Assembly: GCA_044507625.1 (NCBI GenBank) | Contig: JBIQJE010000001.1 | Span: 124,001 to 188,000 of the forward strand | DNA: 64,000 bases | Direction: 5' to 3' | Origin: Hyphomicrobium_A sp044507625 | GTDB taxonomy: Bacteria > Pseudomonadota > Alphaproteobacteria > Rhizobiales > Hyphomicrobiaceae | Shown: positions 1-8,043 of the stretch, piece by piece | How the letters are laid out: each line of letters starts with the position of its first letter | Numbering within the stretch: the stretch's first letter is position 1 | The notes under the pieces: model-generated | Databases searched by the model: none | What the model saw: only the letters and a program-made list of their open reading frames with translations | Told to the model about the DNA's origin: nothing | Position numbers and translations under genes: made by a program

Positions 1-1
1 T

Positions 2-1258
2 TGTGCTCTGGCTATGCTTGCGGCCGGGCCGTCTGTCACGATCGCGGACGAGACCTGCAACTCGCCGTTCACGTCCGCGCTGATTACCGGACAGGAAGAC
101 TATCTGCACGTGTGGACGTTGGGCCAGGTCGGCGTCGGCGATGAGTCCGACAAGCTCGTGACCATCGACGTTCAGCCGAACTCCCCGACGTACGGCAAAG
201 TCGTCCACTCCGTCTCCGTCGGCGGCCGTGGCGAAGCCCATCACACTGGCTTCACCGATGACCGCCGCTACCTGTGGGCAGGCCGTCTCGACGACAACAA
301 GATCTTCGTCTTCGATCTCATCGATCCGGCCAAGCCGAAGATCGTCAAAACCATCACCGACTTCGCAGACAAGACTGGATTCGTCGGCCCGCACACGTTC
401 TACGCTACGCCTGGCCGCATGATGATCCAGGCGCTGTCGAACGTGAAGACGCATGACGGCCAGACGGGCATCGCCGTTTACAACAACGCCGGCGACCTCG
501 TATCGACCCACGCCATGCCGCTGGTCAATGGTGGCGACGGCTACGGCTATGACATCGGTATCAACCCGGCCAAGAACGTGATGCTGACATCCAGCTTCAC
601 CGGCTGGACGAACTACATGATGGACATGGGCCAGATGATCAAGGATCCCGAGGCGATGAAGCGCTTCGGCAAGTCCATGGTCATGTGGGACTTCAAGTCC
701 ATGAAGCCGATCAAGACCATGGAGGTCCCAGGCGCACCGCTCGAGATCCGCTGGTCTCTGAAGCCTGAGGACAACTGGGCCATCACGGCAACGGCGCTGA
801 CCTCGAAGCTTTGGCTCATCAAGCAGGACGAGAAGGGCGAGTGGCAGGCGAAGGACGTCGGCACCATCGGCGATCCGTCCAAGATCCCGCTGCCGGTCGA
901 CATCTCGATCACCGCCGACGCGAAAGGTCTTTGGGTCAACACGTTCCTGGATGGCACCACGCGCTTCTACGATCTGACCAACCCGGAAGCTCCGAAGGAG
1001 GTCTACTCGAAGAAGATGGGAAGCCAGGTCAACATGGTCTCTCAGAGCTTCGACGGCAAGCGCGTCTACTTCACCACTTCGCTGCTGGCGAACTGGGACA
1101 AGAAGGGTGACGACAACGAGCAGTGGCTGCGCGCCTTCGACTGGGATGGCAAGGAGCTCGTCGAGAAGTTCTCCGTCGACTTCCGCGCTGAGAACTTGGG
1201 CCGCGCCCATCACATGAAGTTCTCTGCCAAGACCAAAGCTGCGGCTCTCGGAGAGTAA
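2..1258 (+). CDS. mtoX: Methanethiol oxidase (SBP56 family), 5' end outside the window
   Basis: Methanethiol oxidase converts methanethiol plus O2 to formaldehyde, H2S and H2O2 in the periplasm. The family is a copper enzyme related to selenium-binding protein 56. The reading frame is open from the first bases, and the residues before DETCNSPF look like the end of a signal peptide (ALAMLAAG...TIA), so the true start lies upstream. An internal ATG at 14 falls within that signal region. About 395 residues of mature protein follow with SBP56 features, including the late GRAHHMKF segment. The next two genes on the strand are a SCO copper chaperone and a MauG-like protein, the arrangement known next to mtoX in Hyphomicrobium. 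This context supports methanethiol oxidase over a generic SBP56 protein. Confidence 0.93.
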   Translation, partial: CALAMLAAGPSVTIADETCNSPFTSALITGQEDYLHVWTLGQVGVGDESDKLVTIDVQPNSPTYGKVVHSVSVGGRGEAHHTGFTDDRRYLWAGRLDDNKIFVFDLIDPAKPKIVKTITDFADKTGFVGPHTFYATPGRMMIQALSNVKTHDGQTGIAVYNNAGDLVSTHAMPLVNGGDGYGYDIGINPAKNVMLTSSFTGWTNYMMDMGQMIKDPEAMKRFGKSMVMWDFKSMKPIKTMEVPGAPLEIRWSLKPEDNWAITATALTSKLWLIKQDEKGEWQAKDVGTIGDPSKIPLPVDISITADAKGLWVNTFLDGTTRFYDLTNPEAPKEVYSKKMGSQVNMVSQSFDGKRVYFTTSLLANWDKKGDDNEQWLRAFDWDGKELVEKFSVDFRAENLGRAHHMKFSAKTKAAALGE

Positions 1259-1312
1259 GCGTTGCTTCGCGCATGCGAAGTTTGCAAGTTCCTCCTGCGG
1301 CGCTCCCGCCGC

Positions 1313-1960
1313 ATGCAAGCCGGCTATGTCTTGTTTTCGTTGCTCACAATATCGATCTCGATCGTGAGCAACGGGCAGGCCATAGCCGGCTCTGTGCATC
1401 CGCAGGCCGGAACGTACAAACTTCAGAGGATTCAGCCGGCGCCGTCCGGCTGGGTTCTCGAAGATAGCGTCTGGCTGCCGCGCCGGCTTTCAAGTTACAC
1501 GTCAGGTCAGGTCACGCTGTTCTCGTTCTTCTATACGACCTGCCGCGACCCGGAAGGCTGCCCGAAGATCTGGGACGCATTCAACGCCGTCCATGATGCG
1601 ATCAAGAAGGATCCCAAGCTGCAAGGCAAGGTGCGCTTGGTCTTCTTGAGCCTCGATCCGAAGGTCGACACGCCCGAGAGGGTGTCGTTCTTCAAGACGG
1701 CAATGAGCACACCAGAGGCGCCATGGTCGTTTTTAACGACCTGGTCGGAATCGTTTCTCGCGCCGATCCTTGACAAGATGTACATCCCGGCGTCTCGCCA
1801 AATTGGCACTGACGGACAGCCGACCGATGTCATCAATCATTTCGTGAAGGTCTTCCTGATCGACGAAAACTCCTGGGTGCGGGAAATCTATACGACCAGC
1901 TTTCTGGATCCCGAGGTCATCGTCGCGGATATCCAGACGCTACTAAAAGAAAAAGAGTGA
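1313..1960 (+). CDS. SCO1/SenC-type copper chaperone with CX5C motif
   Basis: This is a membrane-anchored thioredoxin-fold protein of about 215 residues. SCO proteins deliver copper to periplasmic sites, and the probable client here is the copper enzyme MtoX encoded just upstream. An N-terminal hydrophobic segment (VLFSLLTISISIV) precedes the fold. The two metal-binding cysteines are C77 and C83 and the conserved histidine is about H176 (VINHFVKVF). The cysteines are five residues apart (CRDPEGC), where ordinary SCO proteins have CxxxC. The ATG at 1313 was chosen because it places the hydrophobic segment at the N terminus. A TTG at 1262 would add 17 basic residues. The gene lies 54 bases after mtoX, and its stop overlaps a possible GTG of the next gene. 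Confidence 0.88.
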   Translation: MQAGYVLFSLLTISISIVSNGQAIAGSVHPQAGTYKLQRIQPAPSGWVLEDSVWLPRRLSSYTSGQVTLFSFFYTTCRDPEGCPKIWDAFNAVHDAIKKDPKLQGKVRLVFLSLDPKVDTPERVSFFKTAMSTPEAPWSFLTTWSESFLAPILDKMYIPASRQIGTDGQPTDVINHFVKVFLIDENSWVREIYTTSFLDPEVIVADIQTLLKEKE

Positions 1961-1977
1961 TAACCAATAGGGAAGAA

Positions 1978-3120
1978 ATGCCCAGGAACCGTCAACTCCC
2001 GCTCGCCGTCCCAATATGCATCTCGATCTTCGCTGCATTATTGTTCGGCTATATCTGGCTGGATCCCGCATCCGGCGACACTGAAACGCCCGTACCTCTG
2101 GGCCTGCCGCCGCTCGACGCCCATCAGCGGCCCGTGAAAAACCAGGTTGAGCTCGGCCGCAAGCTTTTCTTCGACCGCCGCCTGGCATTCAACAACACCA
2201 ATTCCTGCGCGATGTGCCACATCGAGACCCAGGGTCTCACCTCCAACCAATCCGCGACGGCAATTGGCATGGAAGGGCGCAGCCTCAACCGCAACGCTCC
2301 GGCTCTTTACAACGTCGCCTACGAAAAGACGTTGTTCCACGACGGCCGCGAGACGGATCTGGCGCAACAGGCTTGGGCGCCCCTGCTCTCCCCCCTCGAG
2401 ATGGCAAATCCTTCGATCGGCAACGTGGTCGACAGGGTGAAAGGCTTTGAGGACTACAAAGGCCTATTCGAATCCGCATTCGGCGGCCAGGGTCCCTCGA
2501 TGCAGACCATCGGCGATGCCCTCGCCTCCTATCAGCGTACACTGCTTGCGGGCAATTCACGTTTCGATCAATGGTATTTCGGTAAGAAGGCCGACGCCCT
2601 TACCGCGCAGGAACAGCACGGCTTCGAGGTGTTTGTCGGCCGCGGCCGCTGCGCCACCTGCCATACGGTCGGTGACAAATACGCCCTATTCACCGATGGC
2701 CAGTTCTACGTCACCGGCATCGGCTATCACAACGCCATCGGCGCCGGATCGAAGGTCGCGAAAGTCGAGCTCGCACCCGGCGAGTTCATCGAGATGAAGT
2801 ACGAAGATATGGAAACGTTCAGCGCGCCGCGCGTGAACGACATCGGACGCTTCGCCGTGACGCTCGATGCCAAGGACCGCTGGGCTTACAAGACACCCGG
2901 ACTGCGCAACGTCGAGCTCACATTCCCCTACATGCATGACGGATCGCTCTCCACACTGGAGGACGTCGTTGAATTCTACGACAAGGGAGGTTTCGAGCAT
3001 GACGGCGAGCGCGTGCTCGAGCCGCTGGGTCTGAGCGGCGAAGAGAAAGCCGATCTCGTCGCGTTTCTGAAATCGCTTACGACACCCGAGGACAAGGCGA
3101 AGCACTCGCCCTATCGCTGA
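1978..3120 (+). CDS. MauG-like dihaem cytochrome c peroxidase family protein
   Basis: A protein of about 380 residues in the MauG/CcpA dihaem family. It starts with a membrane anchor or uncleaved signal (LAVPICISIFAALLFGYIW) and has two c-haem sites, CAMCH near 77-81 and CATCH near 225-229. MauG matures the tryptophan tryptophylquinone cofactor of methylamine dehydrogenase; homologues beside mtoX are presumed to mature or serve methanethiol oxidase, which is inference here. The ATG at 1978 follows a GGGAAG ribosome-binding sequence. A GTG at 1957 that overlaps the SCO stop codon is the alternative. It is the third gene of the mtoX operon. A general H2O2-scavenging peroxidase role cannot be excluded, since MtoX makes H2O2. 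Confidence 0.87.
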   Translation: MPRNRQLPLAVPICISIFAALLFGYIWLDPASGDTETPVPLGLPPLDAHQRPVKNQVELGRKLFFDRRLAFNNTNSCAMCHIETQGLTSNQSATAIGMEGRSLNRNAPALYNVAYEKTLFHDGRETDLAQQAWAPLLSPLEMANPSIGNVVDRVKGFEDYKGLFESAFGGQGPSMQTIGDALASYQRTLLAGNSRFDQWYFGKKADALTAQEQHGFEVFVGRGRCATCHTVGDKYALFTDGQFYVTGIGYHNAIGAGSKVAKVELAPGEFIEMKYEDMETFSAPRVNDIGRFAVTLDAKDRWAYKTPGLRNVELTFPYMHDGSLSTLEDVVEFYDKGGFEHDGERVLEPLGLSGEEKADLVAFLKSLTTPEDKAKHSPYR

Positions 3121-3240
3121 CGCATTAGCGATAACGCCTCTGCCGGCCGGAGCGTCGAATGACGGCCGGCCGGATAGCGCCTGTTCAATTCGGCGACAAT
3201 AACCCCATATCGTTTCTATGAATATATTTCCGACACAAAT

Positions 3241-3259
3241 TCGCATTTAAAATATGCGA
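3241..3259. promoter_or_regulatory. Inverted repeat upstream of soxY, possible repressor operator
   Basis: TCGCAT and ATGCGA form a perfect 6-base inverted repeat separated by the AT-rich spacer TTAAAAT. It lies about 145 bases before soxY in an otherwise gene-free 280-base gap that is clearly more AT-rich than its surroundings. Sox and persulfide-oxidation operons in Alphaproteobacteria are often controlled by ArsR-family thiol-sensing repressors that bind such AT-rich palindromes. No ArsR gene is in the window, so the assignment is inference. Confidence 0.4.
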
Positions 3260-3402
3260 TTTCCGCGACGCGCGGTTATTCTCCCCCCGCAACAACAACC
3301 AATAGCCCGGGCATTGACTCCACGGAGAACAATGCCGTGAAAACAACGCAAAATAATCAGGCGCATCGCTCTTTCCTGGTGGAGGGAGCGCAAGGGGAGC
3401 CC

Positions 3403-3867
3403 ATGGACGTTCGCAATAGATCGAAGACGCGGCGTGAAGTTCTGTTTGCCGCCGCAGGATTGGCCGCAGCGGTTGCGCTTCCGGCGCAGCCGACCTTTGC
3501 GGCAACGACGGAAGTCGATGAATTGATCAAGACCATCGCCGGCAGCCGGAAGATCGCCGAGGGTAAGGTGACGATCGACCTTCCGAGCATCGCTGAAAAC
3601 GGTCTCGTCGTTCCGCTGAACTTCGCGGTCGAAAGCCCGATGAGCGCCGAGGACTACGTTCAGGCGGTTCACATCTTCGCCGACGGAAATCCGCATCCCC
3701 AGGTCGCCAGCTACACCTTCACGCCATTGAGCCCGAAGGCGGCGGCGCAACTGCGCATCCGCCTGGCCAAGACGCAGACCGTCACCGTGCTCGCCGTCAT
3801 GTCGAACGGCGACGTCTATTCGGCCGGCCAGGAGGTGAAGGTCACGATCGGCGGCTGTGGCGGCTAG
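3403..3867 (+). CDS. soxY: Thiosulfate oxidation carrier protein SoxY
   Basis: SoxY is the periplasmic carrier that holds sulfur intermediates on a C-terminal cysteine while SoxXA, SoxB and SoxCD process them. The protein has about 154 residues, ends in the diagnostic GGCGG swinging arm (C152), and begins with a Tat signal (KTRREVLFAAAGLAAAVAL). The ATG at 3403 was chosen for the AAGGGGAG ribosome-binding sequence just before it; a start at 3337 would place 22 extra residues ahead of the Tat motif. It is followed at 50 bases by soxZ, its heterodimer partner, which has its own AAGGAAGG Shine-Dalgarno sequence. Confidence 0.96.
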   Translation: MDVRNRSKTRREVLFAAAGLAAAVALPAQPTFAATTEVDELIKTIAGSRKIAEGKVTIDLPSIAENGLVVPLNFAVESPMSAEDYVQAVHIFADGNPHPQVASYTFTPLSPKAAAQLRIRLAKTQTVTVLAVMSNGDVYSAGQEVKVTIGGCGG

Positions 3868-3917
3868 CTGCTCGGCAAGCCGCTGCTGCTGAATCGGACA
3901 CAAAGGAAGGATCGACG

Positions 3918-4241
3918 ATGAAACCGAAGCCGCGTGTGCGGATGCCGGCCAATGCGAAAGCCGGCGAGATTATCGAAGTGAAGACGCTGATCAGCCACGA
4001 GATGGAGAGCGGTCAGCGCAAGGATGCCGACGGCAAAATCATCCCGCGTCACATTCTCAATAGGTTCACCGCAACGTTCAACGGCAACGAGATCCTGAGT
4101 GCCGAATGGCATCCGGCGATTTCGGCCAATCCGTATCAGGCCTTCTCCGTCCGCGCGACGGAGACAGGCGTGTTCGTCTTCAGCTGGTTCGATGACGACG
4201 GCTCTGTCTATCGGTCAGAGCATACCGTCACCGTGGCTTGA
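3918..4241 (+). CDS. soxZ: Thiosulfate oxidation carrier protein SoxZ
   Basis: A cytoplasm-type sequence of 107 residues without a signal peptide, the normal length for SoxZ. SoxZ binds SoxY and is exported with it by the Tat pathway in piggy-back fashion. Recognisable family features are KPKPRVRMP at the start, the SHEMESGQRKDADG region, and the C-terminal FSWFDDDGSVY...TVTV beta-strand segment. A strong AAGGAAGG ribosome-binding site lies before the ATG. soxB follows after 24 bases. Confidence 0.96.
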   Translation: MKPKPRVRMPANAKAGEIIEVKTLISHEMESGQRKDADGKIIPRHILNRFTATFNGNEILSAEWHPAISANPYQAFSVRATETGVFVFSWFDDDGSVYRSEHTVTVA

Positions 4242-4265
4242 GACGGCGAAAGGCTTGGCACGCAG

Positions 4266-5957
4266 ATGATTTCCCGTCGCGAATTTCTGACGGCAGCTTC
4301 GGCAACCGCAGCTCTGCTGGCGGGCACGTCGATGCCGCTCGGCCGGTTGGCCGCCGAAGGCCGTCTCACCCAGGATGAGCTGCTCTCGTTCGATCCCGTC
4401 GGTAACGTCACCTTGCTGCACGTGACGGACCTCCACGCCCAACTCGTCCCGCTTCATTTTCGCGAGCCATCCGCGAATTTCGGTGTTGGCGCCGCCAGGG
4501 GCCGGGTTCCGCACCTCACAGGCTCGGCGCTCCGCCAGGCGTTCCGGCTCAGCGACGGCTCGCCGCTGGCATACGCGCTGACGTCCGACGACTTCGCCAA
4601 CCTCGCACGTACCTACGGCGCCATGGGGGGCCTCGATCGCATCGCGACGGTGATCAAGGCGATCCGCGCCGAAAGGGGCGACAAGGTTCTACTGCTGGAC
4701 GGCGGCGATACCTGGACGAACAGCTGGACCTCCTACAAGACCGCAGGCCAGGACGTCGTCGATGCGATGGCGCTGCTCAAGCCCGACGCCATGACGGCCC
4801 ATTGGGAGTTTACGCTCGGCGAGAACCGCGTGCGTGAAATCGTCGATCAACTCGGATTTCCGCTGCTCGCCCAGAACATCCGCGAAGCCGAGTTCGAAGA
4901 AAAGGTCTTCCAGTCATCGACGATCTTTGAGCGCGGCGGCGTCCAGGTCGGCGTGATCGGACAGGCGTTCCCCTACACGCCCATCTCCAATCCGCGCTGG
5001 ATGTTTCCCGACTGGACATTCGGCTTGCGCGAGAAAGAGCTTGCGCAGGAGATCGAGGCCCTGCGCGGAAAAGGCGCCGATCTCATCGTTCTGCTCTCCC
5101 ACAACGGCTTCGACGTCGACCGCAAGATGGCCGAACGCGTCCCCGGCATCGACGTCATCTTGACGGGACACACCCACGATGCCGTGCCGGAAGTGACCAT
5201 GGTGGGGAACACGCTTTTGGTTGCGACGGGGTCGAATGGAAAATTCGTCTCACGCCTCGATCTCGACATCCAGTCGAAGCGCATCTCCGCCTTCCGCTAT
5301 CGGCTCATTCCCATCTTCGCCGACGCCATCACACCCGATGCCGAGATGAAGGCAAACATTGCATCGGTGCGCGCCCCCTACGAAACCGAGCTCAACCGTG
5401 TGCTCGGCCGGACTGAAGGATTACTCTATCGCCGAGGAAACTTCGCCGGAACGCTCGATACGCTGATCTGCGACGCCATCCTCGAGCGGCGCGATGTCGA
5501 GATCTCCCTTTCGCCCGGCGTTCGTTGGGGGCCCAGCCTGCTGCCCGATGCCGACATCACCTTCGAAGACATTACCAATGCAACCGCGATGAGCTACCCC
5601 GCTTGCTATCGCATGGACATGACCGGAGCCCGTCTCAAAGAGGTGCTGGAGGATGTCGCCGACAACATCTTCAACCCGGACCCCTACCTGCAGCAGGGCG
5701 GTGACATGGTCCGCTGCGGCGGACTGAGCTTCACGGTCGATATCGGCCAGCCAATGGGCCAGCGCATTTCGGACATGACCCTGCTCCGCAACGGCAAGGC
5801 GATAGAACCTTCGAAATCCTATGCCGTGGGCGGATGGGCAAGCGTCAACCGGGACACCGAGGGGCCTCCGATCTGGGAGGTCGTCTCCGAGTATGTCGCG
5901 AGCAAGAAACTCGTAACCGTGCGCTCCGATACGGCCGTCCAAGTCAAAGGCGTGTGA
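4266..5957 (+). CDS. soxB: Thiosulfohydrolase SoxB
   Basis: SoxB is the periplasmic dimanganese hydrolase that releases sulfate from SoxY-bound sulfonate. The 563-residue protein has a Tat signal (SRREFLTAASATAALLAG) and the metallophosphoesterase/5'-nucleotidase fold. Metal ligands appear as D55 and H57 (HVTDLHAQL), D148 (GGDTW), H179 in the SoxB-typical AHWEFT replacement of GNHE, H279 (LSHNG), and H302 and H304 (TGHTHD). The carboxy-terminal nucleotidase domain follows. Spacing to soxC is 10 bases, consistent with one transcript. Confidence 0.96.
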   Translation: MISRREFLTAASATAALLAGTSMPLGRLAAEGRLTQDELLSFDPVGNVTLLHVTDLHAQLVPLHFREPSANFGVGAARGRVPHLTGSALRQAFRLSDGSPLAYALTSDDFANLARTYGAMGGLDRIATVIKAIRAERGDKVLLLDGGDTWTNSWTSYKTAGQDVVDAMALLKPDAMTAHWEFTLGENRVREIVDQLGFPLLAQNIREAEFEEKVFQSSTIFERGGVQVGVIGQAFPYTPISNPRWMFPDWTFGLREKELAQEIEALRGKGADLIVLLSHNGFDVDRKMAERVPGIDVILTGHTHDAVPEVTMVGNTLLVATGSNGKFVSRLDLDIQSKRISAFRYRLIPIFADAITPDAEMKANIASVRAPYETELNRVLGRTEGLLYRRGNFAGTLDTLICDAILERRDVEISLSPGVRWGPSLLPDADITFEDITNATAMSYPACYRMDMTGARLKEVLEDVADNIFNPDPYLQQGGDMVRCGGLSFTVDIGQPMGQRISDMTLLRNGKAIEPSKSYAVGGWASVNRDTEGPPIWEVVSEYVASKKLVTVRSDTAVQVKGV

Positions 5958-5967
5958 GGGGAACACC

Positions 5968-7257
5968 ATGAGCGAACACAGCGATCCCCATACGCGCAAA
6001 ACGTCCCGGCGCCGCTTCCTGAAGTCGGTCGGCGCCGGCGGCCTCGTCGCCGCTTCAGGTCCGGTCTGGGCCCAGTCCGCCATCGGTACGCCGAACGCGG
6101 AAAACTTGCCGCCGCACGTGGCGGATTGGTCGAAGTACCCGGGCGACGGCGTGGCAGACCGCCCCTACGGCAAACCTTCGAAGTTCGAAGCGCACGTTGT
6201 ACGGCGCGACGTCGAATGGCTCACCGCAACGCGCCAAAGCTCGGTCAACTTCACGCCATGGCATGAGCTGGACGGGATCATCACGCCAAACGGGCTTTGC
6301 TTTGAGCGCCACCACGGCGGCGTCGCAGAAATCAATCCGACGGACCATCGGCTGTTGGTGCACGGGCTCGTCGACAAGCCCCTCGTCTTCTCGATCGCCG
6401 ACATCATGCGCATGCCGCGTGTCAATCGCGTCTATTTCCTCGAATGCGCTGCAAACAGCGGCATGGAGTGGCGCGGACCCCAGCTCAATGGGTGCCAATT
6501 CACGCACGGCATGATCCACAACGTGATGTACACCGGCGTGCCGCTGAAAACCGTGCTGAACGAGGCTGGCCTCAAACCCAATGCCAAGTGGCTTCTCGTT
6601 GAAGGCGGCGACGCGTCGGGCATGAACCGCTCCCTTCCCCTCGAGAAGGCTCTCGACGACTGCCTGCTCGCCTTCAAGATGAACGGCGAAGCGCTGCGAC
6701 CCGAACAAGGCTACCCGCTGCGCCTCGTCGTGCCGGGCTGGGAAGGCAACATCTGGATCAAATGGCTGCGTCGCATCGAGGTCGGCGACAAGCCATGGCT
6801 CACGCGTGAAGAAACATCGAAATACACCGATCTCATGGCTGACGGCCGCGCGCGCCGCTTCACCTTCGTCATGGACGCAAAGTCCGTCATCACAAATCCC
6901 TCTCCGCAAGCGCCACTCAGGGCGCGCGGACGCAACGTCCTCACCGGCATTGCCTGGTCCGGCCGTGGCGCAATAACCCGCGTCGACGTCACGCTCGATG
7001 GTGGCCGCAACTGGCGCGAAGCGCGCATCGATGGGCCCGTCTTCGAACGCTCCGTTACCCGGTTCTACGTCGACTTCGACTGGCAGGGCGAAGAGTTGCT
7101 GATTCAGTCCCGGTGCCACGACGCGACCGGCTACCTGCAACCGACGAAGAGCGAGCTGCGCGCCATCCGCGGCGTCAACTCTATCTATCACAACAACGGC
7201 ATCCAGACGTGGCTGGTCCGATCCAGCGGCGAAGCTGAAAACGTGGAGATCACGTAA
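5968..7257 (+). CDS. soxC: Sulfane dehydrogenase molybdenum subunit SoxC
   Basis: SoxC carries the molybdenum cofactor of the Sox(CD)2 sulfane dehydrogenase, which oxidises SoxY-bound sulfane sulfur and yields six of the eight electrons from thiosulfate. The 429-residue sequence has a Tat signal (TSRRRFLKSVGAGG) and the sulfite-oxidase fold. The probable Mo-ligating cysteine is C160 (FLECAANSG). The C-terminal dimerisation domain begins near TFVMDAKSVITNPS. Its stop is one base before the GTG of soxD, so the two are translationally coupled. Presence of soxCD suggests complete oxidation of thiosulfate to sulfate rather than sulfur globule storage. Confidence 0.96.
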   Translation: MSEHSDPHTRKTSRRRFLKSVGAGGLVAASGPVWAQSAIGTPNAENLPPHVADWSKYPGDGVADRPYGKPSKFEAHVVRRDVEWLTATRQSSVNFTPWHELDGIITPNGLCFERHHGGVAEINPTDHRLLVHGLVDKPLVFSIADIMRMPRVNRVYFLECAANSGMEWRGPQLNGCQFTHGMIHNVMYTGVPLKTVLNEAGLKPNAKWLLVEGGDASGMNRSLPLEKALDDCLLAFKMNGEALRPEQGYPLRLVVPGWEGNIWIKWLRRIEVGDKPWLTREETSKYTDLMADGRARRFTFVMDAKSVITNPSPQAPLRARGRNVLTGIAWSGRGAITRVDVTLDGGRNWREARIDGPVFERSVTRFYVDFDWQGEELLIQSRCHDATGYLQPTKSELRAIRGVNSIYHNNGIQTWLVRSSGEAENVEIT

Positions 7258-7258
7258 C

Positions 7259-7924
7259 GTGCGGATCCTCTCTCCACATATTGTCGCCGCTCTGCTGCTC
7301 GCCGCAGCGACCGCATCCCATGCGCATGCGGCGGAGCCGAAGCTCGGCCTCGGTGTCGAACCGACGGCCGAGGAGATCGCCGGCTGGGATATCGACGTCC
7401 AGCCCGATGGCCGGGGCCTTCCGGCCGGACACGGCACGCCGGCGCAAGGCGAGGCGATTTTTCTCGAGCAATGCGCCGCCTGCCATGGCGATTTCGGTGA
7501 GGGCCGCGATCGATGGCCGGTCCTTGCAGGCGGTCGCGGTTCTCTGCAGGCGGATCGCCCCGAGAAGACGATCGGATCTTATTGGGAATCGGCGTCGACA
7601 GTCTTCGACTATGTCCGCCGCGCCATGCCGTTCGGCAACGCGCAGTCCCTCGACAGCGACCAGATCTACGCCATCACCGCTTTCCTTCTCAACATGAACG
7701 ACGTGATCGACGATCCGGAGTTCGAGCTCAACCGCGACAACTTCACGGCGATCAAGATGCCGAACGCGGACGGCTTCTACGACGACGATCGCGAGACGGC
7801 AGAACGCGCATTCTGGCGCGCAGATGCATGCATGCAGAACTGCAAGACGTCGGTCTCCGTCATTGCCAGAGCGGTCGTTCTCGATGTCACCCCGGATTCG
7901 AAATCCGCACCCGGCGTCGATTGA
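7259..7924 (+). CDS. soxD: Sulfane dehydrogenase cytochrome subunit SoxD, monohaem form
   Basis: SoxD accepts electrons from SoxC. The 221-residue protein has a Sec signal (HIVAALLLAAATASHAHA) and a single CXXCH haem site at 72-76 (CAACHGDFGEG). The following sequence is very typical of the first SoxD domain (DRWPVLAGG, TVFDYVRRAMPFG). The second haem domain of the Paracoccus-type dihaem SoxD, which is about 380 residues long, is missing. Instead the C terminus has a CMQNC motif near residue 197 and ends soon after. The start is a GTG one base after soxC. Confidence 0.93.
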   Translation: MRILSPHIVAALLLAAATASHAHAAEPKLGLGVEPTAEEIAGWDIDVQPDGRGLPAGHGTPAQGEAIFLEQCAACHGDFGEGRDRWPVLAGGRGSLQADRPEKTIGSYWESASTVFDYVRRAMPFGNAQSLDSDQIYAITAFLLNMNDVIDDPEFELNRDNFTAIKMPNADGFYDDDRETAERAFWRADACMQNCKTSVSVIARAVVLDVTPDSKSAPGVD

Positions 7925-8043
7925 GGACAGCATGAGCCGTGCAAACCCCTCAACCAGCGTCATCCGGACAGCGGCGTCAGCATCCCACCCGACGCCTGGC
8001 ATCCATGCGGTCGAAAGACCTGCCAGCAAGGGGCAAGACTGAG

